Positions 11,262 through 19,299 of a stretch of 64,000 nucleotides of DNA are shown here, one piece after another (the first letter of the stretch is position 1; the number at the start of each line of letters is the position of its first letter). The position numbers and the translations under genes are program-made. Source of the DNA: Burkholderia sp. Bp9142 (GTDB taxonomy: Bacteria; Pseudomonadota; Gammaproteobacteria; Burkholderiales; Burkholderiaceae); the NCBI RefSeq assembly GCF_003853415.1, contig NZ_QTPP01000008.1, forward strand, positions 62,001 to 126,000, given 5' to 3'. Below the pieces are notes generated by a model. The model did no database searches. It saw only the letters and a program-made list of their open reading frames with translations, and was not told the origin of the DNA.

Positions 11262-12287
11262 TCAGCACCGCACGCGCCGCATCCGGAGCGTGGCCGACGG
11301 CGATTCCCCGAACGCGCGCTTGTAGTCGATCGCGAACCGCCCGAGGTGCGCGAAGCCCCATTTCAGCGCGATGTCCGTCACCGACGCGAGCCCCGGTGTC
11401 GCCTCGTCGAGCAGTTCGTCGCGCACATGTTGCAGCCGCAACTGGCGCACGAATGCCATCGGCGTGATGCCGTGCCGATTGCGGAATCCGGCGAACAGCG
11501 TGCTCGGGCTGACGCCCGCGAGTTCGGCGAGCCGTTCGATCGTCAGCGGCTCGTCGAGATGCGCGCGGATGTATTCCTCGACGCGCCGCACATAGAACGG
11601 CGCGAGCGGTGCCGGCGCGGGCCGTGTGCCGTTGCGTGCGCTGTTCGGGTGGCCGTACAGCAACAGATTGAGCAGCGTCGATTCGAGTTGCTCGAACGCG
11701 AGCGGATGGCGCAGCGGATGCCCGTCCGTCGCGATCGCGTCGGCGAGCATCGGCAGCATTTGCGCGAGACACGCGCCCTGCTGCGACGACAGGCTGAATT
11801 CCGGCTCGAACTCCACCGGCACACGCCGGTGGTCGCCGAAATGCCGCTGCGCATGCCGCTCCATCACCTCGCGCTCGATGCGCAGGATCGCTTGCGGGCA
11901 CGCCTCGCCCCACCGCATCCTGAGCGGCAGCGTCGGCGACAGCAGCGACGCGGTATCGGGCGACGACACGAAACGCGTCGCGCCGCATTCGATCTCGGCG
12001 TCGCCGCGCAGCGGAATCTGCAACAGGTAGAAGTGTTCGAGCGGCCCCGGTTCGATCGACACCTCGCCACCGTAATCGAGCAGATTCAGCGACAGGTTGC
12101 CCCAGCGCGCATGGTGCATGCAGCTGTGCAGCGCACGCGAATCGCCGGTCAGCGTGAGCCGATGCGGCTTGAACACGTCTGCCACGCGCGCGCGCACCTC
12201 GTCGAGATCGTTCGACTGCAGCAGCAGCGTGTCGTGATTGAAACAGGCGGCGTCGCCCAGCCAGCCCGTTCCGGAAATTTGCCCCAT
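11262..12287 (-). CDS. AraC-family transcriptional regulator of the adjacent indole/styrene-type operon
   Basis: AraC-type activator of about 341 residues. Residues 1-~220 form an effector domain of the AraC-binding-like class (LLDYGGEVSIEPGPLEHFYL) and the C-terminal ~100 residues carry two helix-turn-helix motifs (TIERLAELAGVSPSTLFAGF; ASVTDIALKWGFAHLGRFAI). The ATG at 12287 has GGGAG at good distance. It is divergent from the DLH-SnoaL/SDR/monooxygenase operon, the arrangement of indole clusters where an AraC gene (IifR) controls the oxygenase operon. Confidence 0.9.
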   Translation of the reverse strand: MGQISGTGWLGDAACFNHDTLLLQSNDLDEVRARVADVFKPHRLTLTGDSRALHSCMHHARWGNLSLNLLDYGGEVSIEPGPLEHFYLLQIPLRGDAEIECGATRFVSSPDTASLLSPTLPLRMRWGEACPQAILRIEREVMERHAQRHFGDHRRVPVEFEPEFSLSSQQGACLAQMLPMLADAIATDGHPLRHPLAFEQLESTLLNLLLYGHPNSARNGTRPAPAPLAPFYVRRVEEYIRAHLDEPLTIERLAELAGVSPSTLFAGFRNRHGITPMAFVRQLRLQHVRDELLDEATPGLASVTDIALKWGFAHLGRFAIDYKRAFGESPSATLRMRRVRC

Positions 12288-12640
12288 CGAAGTTCTCCCG
12301 TCGTGCTCGATCGCACTTGCGCGGTGCACGCATTCCCGATCCCGGGATTCCCGTCGCACGATCCGGATAGCATCCGGCGTATCCGGACAGTCCGCGTCGT
12401 CACCCTACGCAAGCCCTGCGCACCTGACGCAAGAAGCGGACCGTTCGCGAATCGTAGAAAACTGTGCGGGACTTCCGCATCCGCACATACCCGCAGTGCA
12501 CCGCGTTCCGGCCCCGGCGCGACGGGCCGATCCGCAGGTTTCCGGAATTCGCGGATACCGGCCGAAGAAAGCGGATAGAAGCGCGCGTTTCGTCCGCCAA
12601 TACTGGATCCATGCAAGCCACGAACAGGATGGAGGGACCC
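12288..12640. promoter_or_regulatory. divergent promoter region with ATCCGG direct repeats
   Basis: 353 bp without a gene separate the AraC regulator from the catabolic operon. Three ATCCGG copies occur at 12361-12366, 12372-12377 and 12381-12386, spaced 11 and 9 bp, roughly one helical turn each, which fits AraC binding to direct repeats. Nothing else was recognised here. Confidence 0.4.
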
Positions 12641-13879
12641 ATGCAAGGACAACATATCGAGATCCCGTCGCCGGACGGCGGGGCGTTTCGCGCATACCTG
12701 AGCACGCCGGCCGGCGGCACCGGGCCGGGCATCGTGCTGTGTCACGAAATCTTCGGCGCGAACGCGACGATGCGCGACGTGGCCGACTATTACGCCGAGG
12801 AAGGCTATACGGTGCTCGTGCCCGACCTGTTCTGGCGTCAGGCCCCCGGCATCGAACTCGGTTACACCGCGGCCGACTTCGAGCGCGCGATGGCGCTGTA
12901 CCGCGAGTACGACGAAAACAAGGGCGTCGAGGACGTCGCCGCCGCACTGGCCGTGCTGACACAACGGCCGGAATGCACCGGCAAGGCCGGCGTGCTCGGC
13001 TACTGCCTCGGCGGCAAGCTCGCGTATCTCGCCGCGTGCCGGCTGCCGGACGTGGCCGCCGCCGTCAGCTATTACGGCGTGGGGATCGAGCAGGCGCTCG
13101 ACGAGGCCGCTCATCTGCACGGCCGGCTCGTGCTGCAGATCGCCGCGCAGGACCGCTTCTGCCCGCCCGACGCGCAGCAGCGCATCGCCGCGGCGCTGGC
13201 GGGGCGCGACGGCGTCGAAGTGTACGTGTACCCGGGCGTCGATCATGCCTTCGCGCGCATCGGCGGCGATCATTTCGACAAGGCGGCCGCGGTCATGGCG
13301 CACCAGCGCACGATCGCCGCGTTCCGCGCGGCGCTCGGCCCGCACTACGATCTGTCCACACTGTGGGAAGAACATCTGCGGCACGAATTCGACACGCGCA
13401 ACGTCGACGCGACGATGGACACGATGGTCGCGCAGCCTTACGTGAACCATATCCCGACGCTGACGGGCGGCGTCGGCTACGACGAGCTCAGGCGCTTCTA
13501 CACGCATCACTTCGTGCATGCGAACCCGCCCGACACGACGATCACGCCGATCTCGCCGATCTCGCGCACGATCGGCGCGAGCCAGATCGTCGACGAACTG
13601 CTGTTCTGCTTCACGCATACGACCGAGATCGACTGGATGCTGCCCGGCGTCGCGCCGACCGGCAAGCGCGTCGAGATCCCGCTCGTCGCGATCGTCAAGT
13701 TCCGCGGCGACAAGCTGTATCACGAACACATCTATTGGGACCAGGCGAGCGTGCTCGTGCAGATCGGCCTGCTGGACGCGGCCGGGCTGCCCGTCGCCGG
13801 TATCGAAACGGCGCGCAAGCTGCTCGACGAAACCGTGCCGTCGAATGGGCTGATGCAGCGCTGGCACGACAGCGCGTGA
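12641..13879 (+). CDS. iifA: dienelactone hydrolase-SnoaL fusion, indole pathway IifA-like
   Basis: 412-residue two-domain protein. Residues 1-~235 are a dienelactone-hydrolase alpha/beta fold with the expected triad (Cys122 in LGYCLGGKLAY, Asp171 in AAQDRFCPPD, His202 in GVDHAFARIG). Residues ~240-412 are a SnoaL/NTF2-like domain (DTMVAQPYVNHIPTLTGG, YDELRRFYTHHF). From memory, IifA-type proteins in indole degraders are cofactor-independent oxygenases that turn 3-hydroxyindolin-2-one into anthranilate; the symbol rests on that and on gene order. GGAGGG precedes the ATG. It is first of five genes read rightwards. A plain hydrolase in another aromatic route is the alternative. Confidence 0.75.
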   Translation: MQGQHIEIPSPDGGAFRAYLSTPAGGTGPGIVLCHEIFGANATMRDVADYYAEEGYTVLVPDLFWRQAPGIELGYTAADFERAMALYREYDENKGVEDVAAALAVLTQRPECTGKAGVLGYCLGGKLAYLAACRLPDVAAAVSYYGVGIEQALDEAAHLHGRLVLQIAAQDRFCPPDAQQRIAAALAGRDGVEVYVYPGVDHAFARIGGDHFDKAAAVMAHQRTIAAFRAALGPHYDLSTLWEEHLRHEFDTRNVDATMDTMVAQPYVNHIPTLTGGVGYDELRRFYTHHFVHANPPDTTITPISPISRTIGASQIVDELLFCFTHTTEIDWMLPGVAPTGKRVEIPLVAIVKFRGDKLYHEHIYWDQASVLVQIGLLDAAGLPVAGIETARKLLDETVPSNGLMQRWHDSA

Positions 13880-13949
13880 TTGCCGGCGGATACGCAGGTG
13901 ACGCGTCGGACGCGCGCCGCCTTCATTCAATCATTCCAGGAGACACCCC

Positions 13950-14738
13950 ATGACTGCCCTTGCTGGCAAAGTCGCGATCGTCACCGGCGGCGCCACGCTG
14001 ATCGGCGCCGCCGTCGCGCAGGACCTGAGCCGCGCCGGCGCGTGCGTCGCGATCCTCGACCTCGACGCGGAAAACGGCGCGCGCGTCGCCGATACGCTCG
14101 GCGAACGCGGGATGTTCATCGCGACCGACATCACCGACGACCGCGCGATCGAACGCGCGGTGTCGGCCGTCGCCGAACGCTTCGGCTCGATCGACCTGCT
14201 GATCAACCTGGCGTGCAGCTACGTCGACAACGGCATCCAGGCCACGCGCCGCGACTGGCTCGCGGCGATGGACGTCAACGTCGTGTCGGCCGCGATGCTG
14301 GTCAAGGCCGTTCATCCGTACCTGACGCGGCGCGGCGGCGGCGCGATCGTGAACTTCAGTTCGATCTCCGCGCAGTGCGCGCAGACCGGCCGCTGGCTCT
14401 ACCCGACCTCGAAGGCCGCGATGCGCCAGCTCACGCGCAGCATGGCGATGGATCTCGCCGCCGACCGGATTCGTGTCAACTCGGTGTCGCCGGGATGGAC
14501 GTGGTCGCGCGTGATGGACGAGCTGACGCACGGCGACCGCGCGAAGACCGACCGCGTGGCCGCGCCGTTTCATCTGCTCGGCCGCGTCGGCGATCCGTCG
14601 GAAGTCGCGCAGGTCGTCACGTTCCTGTGCAGCGACGCGGCGAGCTTCGTGACAGGCGCCGACTACGCGGTGGACGGCGGCTATTCAGCGATGGGCCCCG
14701 AGCAGGCAGTGCCGGCGATTCCGCGACTGGCGGAATAA
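13950..14738 (+). CDS. iifB: short-chain dehydrogenase/reductase, IifB-like dihydrodiol dehydrogenase
   Basis: Classical SDR of 262 residues. The Rossmann motif is slightly altered (VTGGATLIGAAVA in place of TGxxxGIG), Asp follows in LDLDAE, the NAG motif is replaced by LINLACSY, and the catalytic Ser and Tyr-x-x-x-Lys are visible in NFSSIS and YPTSKAAM. In indole clusters the SDR oxidises indole-2,3-dihydrodiol to 3-hydroxyindolin-2-one. It follows the fusion gene by 70 bp and precedes the monooxygenase by 62 bp with all genes in one direction. The exact substrate is inferred from context. Confidence 0.8.
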   Translation: MTALAGKVAIVTGGATLIGAAVAQDLSRAGACVAILDLDAENGARVADTLGERGMFIATDITDDRAIERAVSAVAERFGSIDLLINLACSYVDNGIQATRRDWLAAMDVNVVSAAMLVKAVHPYLTRRGGGAIVNFSSISAQCAQTGRWLYPTSKAAMRQLTRSMAMDLAADRIRVNSVSPGWTWSRVMDELTHGDRAKTDRVAAPFHLLGRVGDPSEVAQVVTFLCSDAASFVTGADYAVDGGYSAMGPEQAVPAIPRLAE

Positions 14739-14800
14739 CCCGCGCCGCTTCCTTCGTCCACGTCACGACTCACGTAATTCGTTCTACCAAGGATTTTATC

Positions 14801-16039
14801 ATGAAACGCATCGCCATCGTCGGTGCCGGCCAGTCCGGCCTGCAACTCGCCTTCACGCTGCTCGACCAGGGCTATCACGTCACGCTCGCGACCAACCGCG
14901 ACGCGGAACAGATCCGCGCCGGCAAGGTCATGTCGAGCCAGTGCATGTTCCATACCGCGCTGCAGATCGAGCGCGATCTCGGCCTGAACCACTGGGAAGA
15001 AGCGTGCCCGTCCGTCGAAGGCATCGGTATCGCGGTGCCGCATCCGGGCGGCAACGGCCGCAAGGCGATCGACTGGTCGTCGCGGCTGACCCGCTATGCG
15101 CAATCGGTCGACCAGCGCGTGAAAATGGCCGACTGGCTCGACGCGATCCGGCGCCGTGGCGCCGACGTGCGCATCTGCGACGTCGGCGTGCCCGAACTCG
15201 AGGACCTCGCGCGCACCCACGACCTCGTGCTGCTCGCGGCCGGCAAGGGCGACATCGTCAACCTGCTGGGCCGCGACGACGCGCGCAGCGCGTTCGAGCG
15301 CCCGCAACGCGCGCTGGCCCTCACCTACGTAAAAGGCATGACGCCGAGCCAGCCGTATTCGCGCGTGCGCTTCAACCTGCTGCCCGGCATCGGCGAATAC
15401 TTCGTGTTCCCCGCGCTGACCACGACGGGCCCGTGCGAAATCATGGTGTTCGAAGGGATCCCCGGCGGCCCGCTCGACTGCTGGGCCGACGTGAAGACAC
15501 CCGAGCAGCATCTCGACCGCAGCCTGTCGTTCCTGCAGCAGTATGTGCCGTGGGAGTTCGAACGCTGCCGCGACGTCGAGCTCACCGATCCGAACGGCAC
15601 GCTGTCCGGGCGCTTCACGCCGACCGTGCGCAAGCCGTTCTTCCGCCTGCCGTCGGGCCGCACCGTGTTCGGCATGGCCGATGCGGTGGTCGTCAACGAT
15701 CCGATCACCGGCCAGGGCTCGAACAATGCGGCGAAATGCGCGAAGGTGTACGGCGACGCGATCCTCGCGCGCGAAGCCGCGCCGTTCGACGAAGGCTGGA
15801 TGCACGACACGTTCGAACGCTACTGGGCCTATGCGCAGCACGTCGTGCGCTGGACCAACTCGCTGCTCACCCCGCCGCCGCCGCACATTCTCGAACTGCT
15901 CGGCGCCGCCGGCCAGCGGCCGACGCTGGCCGCAACGATCGTCGACGGCTTCGACGACCCGCGCCAGTTCGCGCCGTGGTGGTTCGAGCCGTCGGCCTGC
16001 GCGGCGCTGATCCGCGAACACGCCGCACGTTCGGAGTAA
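14801..16039 (+). CDS. iifC: styrene/indole monooxygenase, FAD-dependent oxygenase component
   Basis: Two-component group E flavoprotein monooxygenase of 412 residues, the StyA length. It epoxidises styrene or indole using reduced FAD supplied by its partner. The FAD-binding motif is at the start (IAIVGAGQSGLQLAFTLL), followed by the StyA-type segments SSQCMFHTALQIERDLGLN, LLAAGKG, FNLLPGIGEYFVFPAL and DPITGQGSNNAAKCAKVYG. The open frame upstream is not part of the protein; ATG 14801 gives the family N-terminus. The flavin reductase starts 5 bp after the stop. Gene order favours indole over styrene, since no styrene oxide isomerase or phenylacetaldehyde dehydrogenase is present. Confidence 0.88.
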   Translation: MKRIAIVGAGQSGLQLAFTLLDQGYHVTLATNRDAEQIRAGKVMSSQCMFHTALQIERDLGLNHWEEACPSVEGIGIAVPHPGGNGRKAIDWSSRLTRYAQSVDQRVKMADWLDAIRRRGADVRICDVGVPELEDLARTHDLVLLAAGKGDIVNLLGRDDARSAFERPQRALALTYVKGMTPSQPYSRVRFNLLPGIGEYFVFPALTTTGPCEIMVFEGIPGGPLDCWADVKTPEQHLDRSLSFLQQYVPWEFERCRDVELTDPNGTLSGRFTPTVRKPFFRLPSGRTVFGMADAVVVNDPITGQGSNNAAKCAKVYGDAILAREAAPFDEGWMHDTFERYWAYAQHVVRWTNSLLTPPPPHILELLGAAGQRPTLAATIVDGFDDPRQFAPWWFEPSACAALIREHAARSE

Positions 16040-16044
16040 GCGAC

Positions 16045-16572
16045 ATGGACACCACCGCTTCCTGCAGTCCGGCCCTTGACCCGCTGCAATTGCGCGCCGC
16101 ATTCGGGCAGTTTCCTACCGGCGTCACCGTGATCACCACGCGCTCGCCGGACGGGCGCAAGGTCGGCCTCACCGCCAATTCGTTCTCGTCGCTGTCGCTC
16201 GACCCGCCGCTCGTGCTGTGGAGCCTGCGCAAGGTCGCACCGAGCCGCCCCGATTTCGTCGCGGCCACGCACTTCGCGATCAACATCCTCGCGCACGACC
16301 AGATCGAGCTGTCGCGCCGTTTCGCGACGCCGTGCGCCGACAAGTTCGACGGCGTGCCGCACGTGGACGCCGCTGCAGGCGGCGTGCCCTGCCTCGACGG
16401 CTCGAGCGCACGTTTCGTGTGCCGCAACGTCGGCCATTACGAAGGCGGCGACCACCTGCTGTTCATCGGTCAGATCGAGGCATTCGATACGAACGGCCAT
16501 GCGCCGCTCGTGTTCCATGCGGGCCAGTATCGCGCGATCTCGGCACATCCCGATCTTTCTCGCACCATTTGA
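16045..16572 (+). CDS. iifD: flavin reductase partner of the monooxygenase
   Basis: NADH:flavin oxidoreductase of 175 residues, StyB/HpaC-like. Family segments are LRAAFGQFPTGVTVITTRS, GLTANSFSSLSLDPPLVLWS, FAINILAHDQIELSRRFA and the C-terminal HYEGGDHLLFIGQIEAF. It reduces FAD for the adjacent oxygenase and follows it after 5 bp, so the two subunits are translated together. Confidence 0.9.
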   Translation: MDTTASCSPALDPLQLRAAFGQFPTGVTVITTRSPDGRKVGLTANSFSSLSLDPPLVLWSLRKVAPSRPDFVAATHFAINILAHDQIELSRRFATPCADKFDGVPHVDAAAGGVPCLDGSSARFVCRNVGHYEGGDHLLFIGQIEAFDTNGHAPLVFHAGQYRAISAHPDLSRTI

Positions 16573-16605
16573 TTAGTCATACATATAAATATTCAGGAGG
16601 TGGTG

Positions 16606-17565
16606 ATGATGAAATGCGGCTCTCGCCTGCTTGCAATCGCGGGCCTCGTGTTCGCCGGCCTGACCGGACACGCGCCGGCCCATGTGACCGACCTGCCGTC
16701 GGTCAACCTCGGGATGACCAGTTTCCTCGACGGGATGCCGCCGGCAGGCTCCGGCTGGTACGGCACGCAGTATCTCGAGTACTACACGGCCGGCCGCATC
16801 AACGACAATGCCGGCAACAAGGTCGGGCTGCCGAAGCAGGACATCGACCTGTTCGCAGGGCTGAGCCAGCTCGTCTACCAGTCGCCGCTGACGTTCGGCG
16901 GCATGCATCCCGGGCTCGACGTGATCCTGCCGTGGGTGGCGGCCGTGCATGCGAACGACGGGATCGGCAACGTCGCGCTGAATTCCCGTGCCGGGTTCGG
17001 CGACCTGCTGGTCGGCCCGTTCATCCAGTTCGATCCGGTGATGGGCGCGCGGGGCCCGCGCTTCGCACAGCGGGTGGAATTCCAGTTCATCGCGCCGACA
17101 GGTGCATACGATCCGGCGCTCGCGATCAATCCGGGCAGCCATTTCTGGTCGTTCGATCCGTACTGGGCCGCGACGTTCTGGGTCACGCCGAAGTGGACCG
17201 TGTCATGGCGGCTGCACTATCTGTGGAATGCGACCAATCACGCGCCGGCGACCGCGCTCGGGCCCGACGTGAGCTCGACGCAGGCCGGTCAGGCCGTGCA
17301 CGCGAACTTCGCGACCGAGTATGAAGTGCGCCCCGGGTTGCGACTGGGACTGAATGGTTACTGGCTGCGCCAGACCACCGACATGAAGGCGAACGGGCAG
17401 GACGTTTCCGGCACGCGCGAAGCCGTGCTCGCGATCGGGCCGGGCGCGATGGTCAGCTTCTCGCCGCAGGATCACCTGATGTTCAACGCGTATTTCGAAG
17501 TCCATGCGCGCAACCGGCCGCAGGGCACGCGGATGGTGCTGCGGTACGTGCATCACTTTCAGTGA
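16606..17565 (+). CDS. SphA/MetA-family outer-membrane protein
   Basis: About 319 residues with a signal peptide (MMKCGSRLLAIAGLVFAGLTGHAPA) and a beta-rich body typical of the MetA/SphA outer-membrane family often found in aromatic degradation operons (DLPSVNLGMTSFLDGMPPAG, FGDLLVGPFIQFD, FWSFDPYWAATFW). These proteins are thought to help uptake of hydrophobic substrates. AGGAGG stands five bases before ATG 16606 and eight before ATG 16609; either could be the start. It is the last gene of the rightward operon and supports uptake of indole or a related aromatic. Confidence 0.82.
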   Translation: MMKCGSRLLAIAGLVFAGLTGHAPAHVTDLPSVNLGMTSFLDGMPPAGSGWYGTQYLEYYTAGRINDNAGNKVGLPKQDIDLFAGLSQLVYQSPLTFGGMHPGLDVILPWVAAVHANDGIGNVALNSRAGFGDLLVGPFIQFDPVMGARGPRFAQRVEFQFIAPTGAYDPALAINPGSHFWSFDPYWAATFWVTPKWTVSWRLHYLWNATNHAPATALGPDVSSTQAGQAVHANFATEYEVRPGLRLGLNGYWLRQTTDMKANGQDVSGTREAVLAIGPGAMVSFSPQDHLMFNAYFEVHARNRPQGTRMVLRYVHHFQ

Positions 17566-17574
17566 CGCGCAATC

Positions 17575-17607
17575 CCGGCCGGCGACGCCGGCCGGCGACG
17601 CCGGCCG
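17575..17607. terminator. tandem 13-bp GC repeats forming hairpins
   Basis: The unit CCGGCCGGCGACG occurs at 17575-17587 and 17588-17600, with a partial third copy to 17607. Each junction folds as GGCCGGC-GAC-GCCGGCC, a 7-bp stem with a three-base loop. It lies ten bases after the operon's last stop and before a convergent gene, so a terminator role is likely. No T tract is present. Confidence 0.5.
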
Positions 17608-17800
17608 ATCTCGCATCACGAACGAGAGACACGCGTTCGGCGCGCAGACGCGTGTCCGTTGGCTCTCGGAATGGCCGGCCCCGACGGCCGCGCACCGGCC
17701 AACGTGGCCGCGCGGATCATCGTGGGCGAACTCGGCAAGGCAGCGGACGCACCGGGCGAGGGGCGGTCGTGACACGCCGGTACGGCGAATCGCGCGCGGC

Positions 17801-18784
17801 CTATTTCGCCGCCTGCGCGGCCGGCGTGAAGCTGCACTTCGGATCGTTCTTGCCGCGCGCCGAACAGCATTCGAGCAGGTCGCTCACCGACTTCGCGTTG
17901 GCCGCATTCCATTCGTAGAGGCTCTTGTTGTTGTCGATCGGCATCCAGTGCGTCAGCGGATACCGGCTCGCGCGCGCGTTGCTGCCTTTCGGCGGCGGCA
18001 GCAGCCCGGCGGCGAGCGGCACGTAGATCTTGCAGCTGTTCTGGTCGCCGATCCGGTGACAGCCGATGCAGGTATTGCCGGGCGTGCTGATCGCATGCGA
18101 TGTCCACGACGCGAAGTCGGCGCCGAGATTCACGTACTTGCCCCACGGATCGGTCGGCACCTTGTTCCATACCTGCCCGATCCACGGGCTGTACATGACC
18201 GGGCTCGCATCGTGACAGGATACGCAGCGCTTCGTCGCGGTCGCGGCCGGCTTCCACCAGAACTCGGCCGCGGACGGATGGCCGGGCGGCGGCGTCGTCT
18301 CGTTCGGCGGCGGCACGCGCGCTGCGTTCATGCCGGCCGTGCCGCCCTTCTCCGCATGGAACCAGCAGGTCTTGCCGTTGCCCGCATGGTGCAGCACGAT
18401 GTCGACTTCGTCGTAATACGGACTGCGGTTCGCGCGGATCTGCTTGCGACGGCAAAACGCCGAGATCTGCGTGTCGCCGTGGGACAGGTCGAGGATCTTC
18501 GAATACGGCGTGCACTGCCCGGACGTCGGCGCGTCATACGGCAGCAGCGCCGGGCGATCGCACGTCATGTGCGCCGCATAGCGCACGGGCACGCGGCCGT
18601 TGACGGTGATCGGCACATCGGTGCCGGCGTTGCAGTCGAACGCGGGAATCTCGCCGATTTCGTCGGTGCACTGCTGCGCATACGCATGCAGCGAAGCATC
18701 GCCGTCGTCCGCCGCGAGCGCGACCGGCGCAACCTGCACGGCCAGCAATGTCGCCAGCGCGGCGACGCAGGTTCTCGTCGTCAT
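17801..18784 (-). CDS. periplasmic dihaem cytochrome c-type protein, electron acceptor of the molybdenum hydroxylase
   Basis: 327 residues with a signal peptide (MTTRTCVAALATLLAVQVAP, cleavage near ALA/ADDGD). Two CxxCH haem sites are visible, CVSCH and CIGCH, in the second half. It carries many further cysteines. The start overlaps the stop of the 2Fe-2S subunit gene in an ATGA, so it is translationally coupled. Its likely role is to take electrons from the periplasmic hydroxylase and pass them to the respiratory chain. No closer family name was recognised. Confidence 0.75.
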   Translation of the reverse strand: MTTRTCVAALATLLAVQVAPVALAADDGDASLHAYAQQCTDEIGEIPAFDCNAGTDVPITVNGRVPVRYAAHMTCDRPALLPYDAPTSGQCTPYSKILDLSHGDTQISAFCRRKQIRANRSPYYDEVDIVLHHAGNGKTCWFHAEKGGTAGMNAARVPPPNETTPPPGHPSAAEFWWKPAATATKRCVSCHDASPVMYSPWIGQVWNKVPTDPWGKYVNLGADFASWTSHAISTPGNTCIGCHRIGDQNSCKIYVPLAAGLLPPPKGSNARASRYPLTHWMPIDNNKSLYEWNAANAKSVSDLLECCSARGKNDPKCSFTPAAQAAK

Positions 18785-19299
18785 GCCGCCCCCTTCGTGT
18801 AGCGCAGTGCCACCTTGCGAATGGCCTCGATGTACTTGACGTAGCCGGTGCACCGGCAGATGTTGCCGCCGACCCAGGTTTCGATCATCGCGTCCAGATC
18901 GCGCTCGTGCACCGGCTGCGCGCGCAGATGGTCGAGCATCGCGGTCGCGGCCATCAGGAAGCCCGACGCGCAGTAGCCGCACTGGAACGCGAACGACTCG
19001 AGAAAGCTCTGCTGCAGCGGCGACAGCGCACCGCCCTGCGCGAGCCCTTCGATCGTGTACACGTGCATGTCCGCCATCGCGCTGACCGGCGTCGAGCACG
19101 ACAGTGTCTTTTCCATCGGTGCATCGGGCGCGTTGCGCACGCCGACCGTGCACGCGCGGCACACGCCGATGCCGCAGCACAGCTTCGTGCCCGTCAGGTC
19201 CCGCCGCTCGTGCAGGAAGTCGATGAGGTTCATGTCGCCGTCGGCGGCGTCTGCTTCGACGCGCTTGCCGTTGATGGTCATCCGGACCGGATTGCTCAT
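18781..19299 (-). CDS. 2Fe-2S iron-sulfur subunit of a molybdenum hydroxylase
   Basis: 172 residues, the size of IorA/CoxS/XdhC-type small subunits. It holds two 2Fe-2S cluster sites: the plant-ferredoxin type (LCCGIGVCRACTVGV plus a later Cys in TLSCSTP) and the helical C-terminal type (FQCGYCASGFLM and GNICRCTGYVKY). It accepts electrons from the molybdopterin site. It overlaps both neighbours by ATGA, so the three genes form one unit. It has no signal peptide, consistent with export together with the Tat-signal-bearing large subunit. Confidence 0.93.
   Translation of the reverse strand: MSNPVRMTINGKRVEADAADGDMNLIDFLHERRDLTGTKLCCGIGVCRACTVGVRNAPDAPMEKTLSCSTPVSAMADMHVYTIEGLAQGGALSPLQQSFLESFAFQCGYCASGFLMAATAMLDHLRAQPVHERDLDAMIETWVGGNICRCTGYVKYIEAIRKVALRYTKGAA

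Noticed and set aside
13880..14800. Upstream extension of the monooxygenase frame (719 codons)
   Set aside because: Reads through the SDR gene in another frame; the FAD motif that begins the protein starts at 14801.
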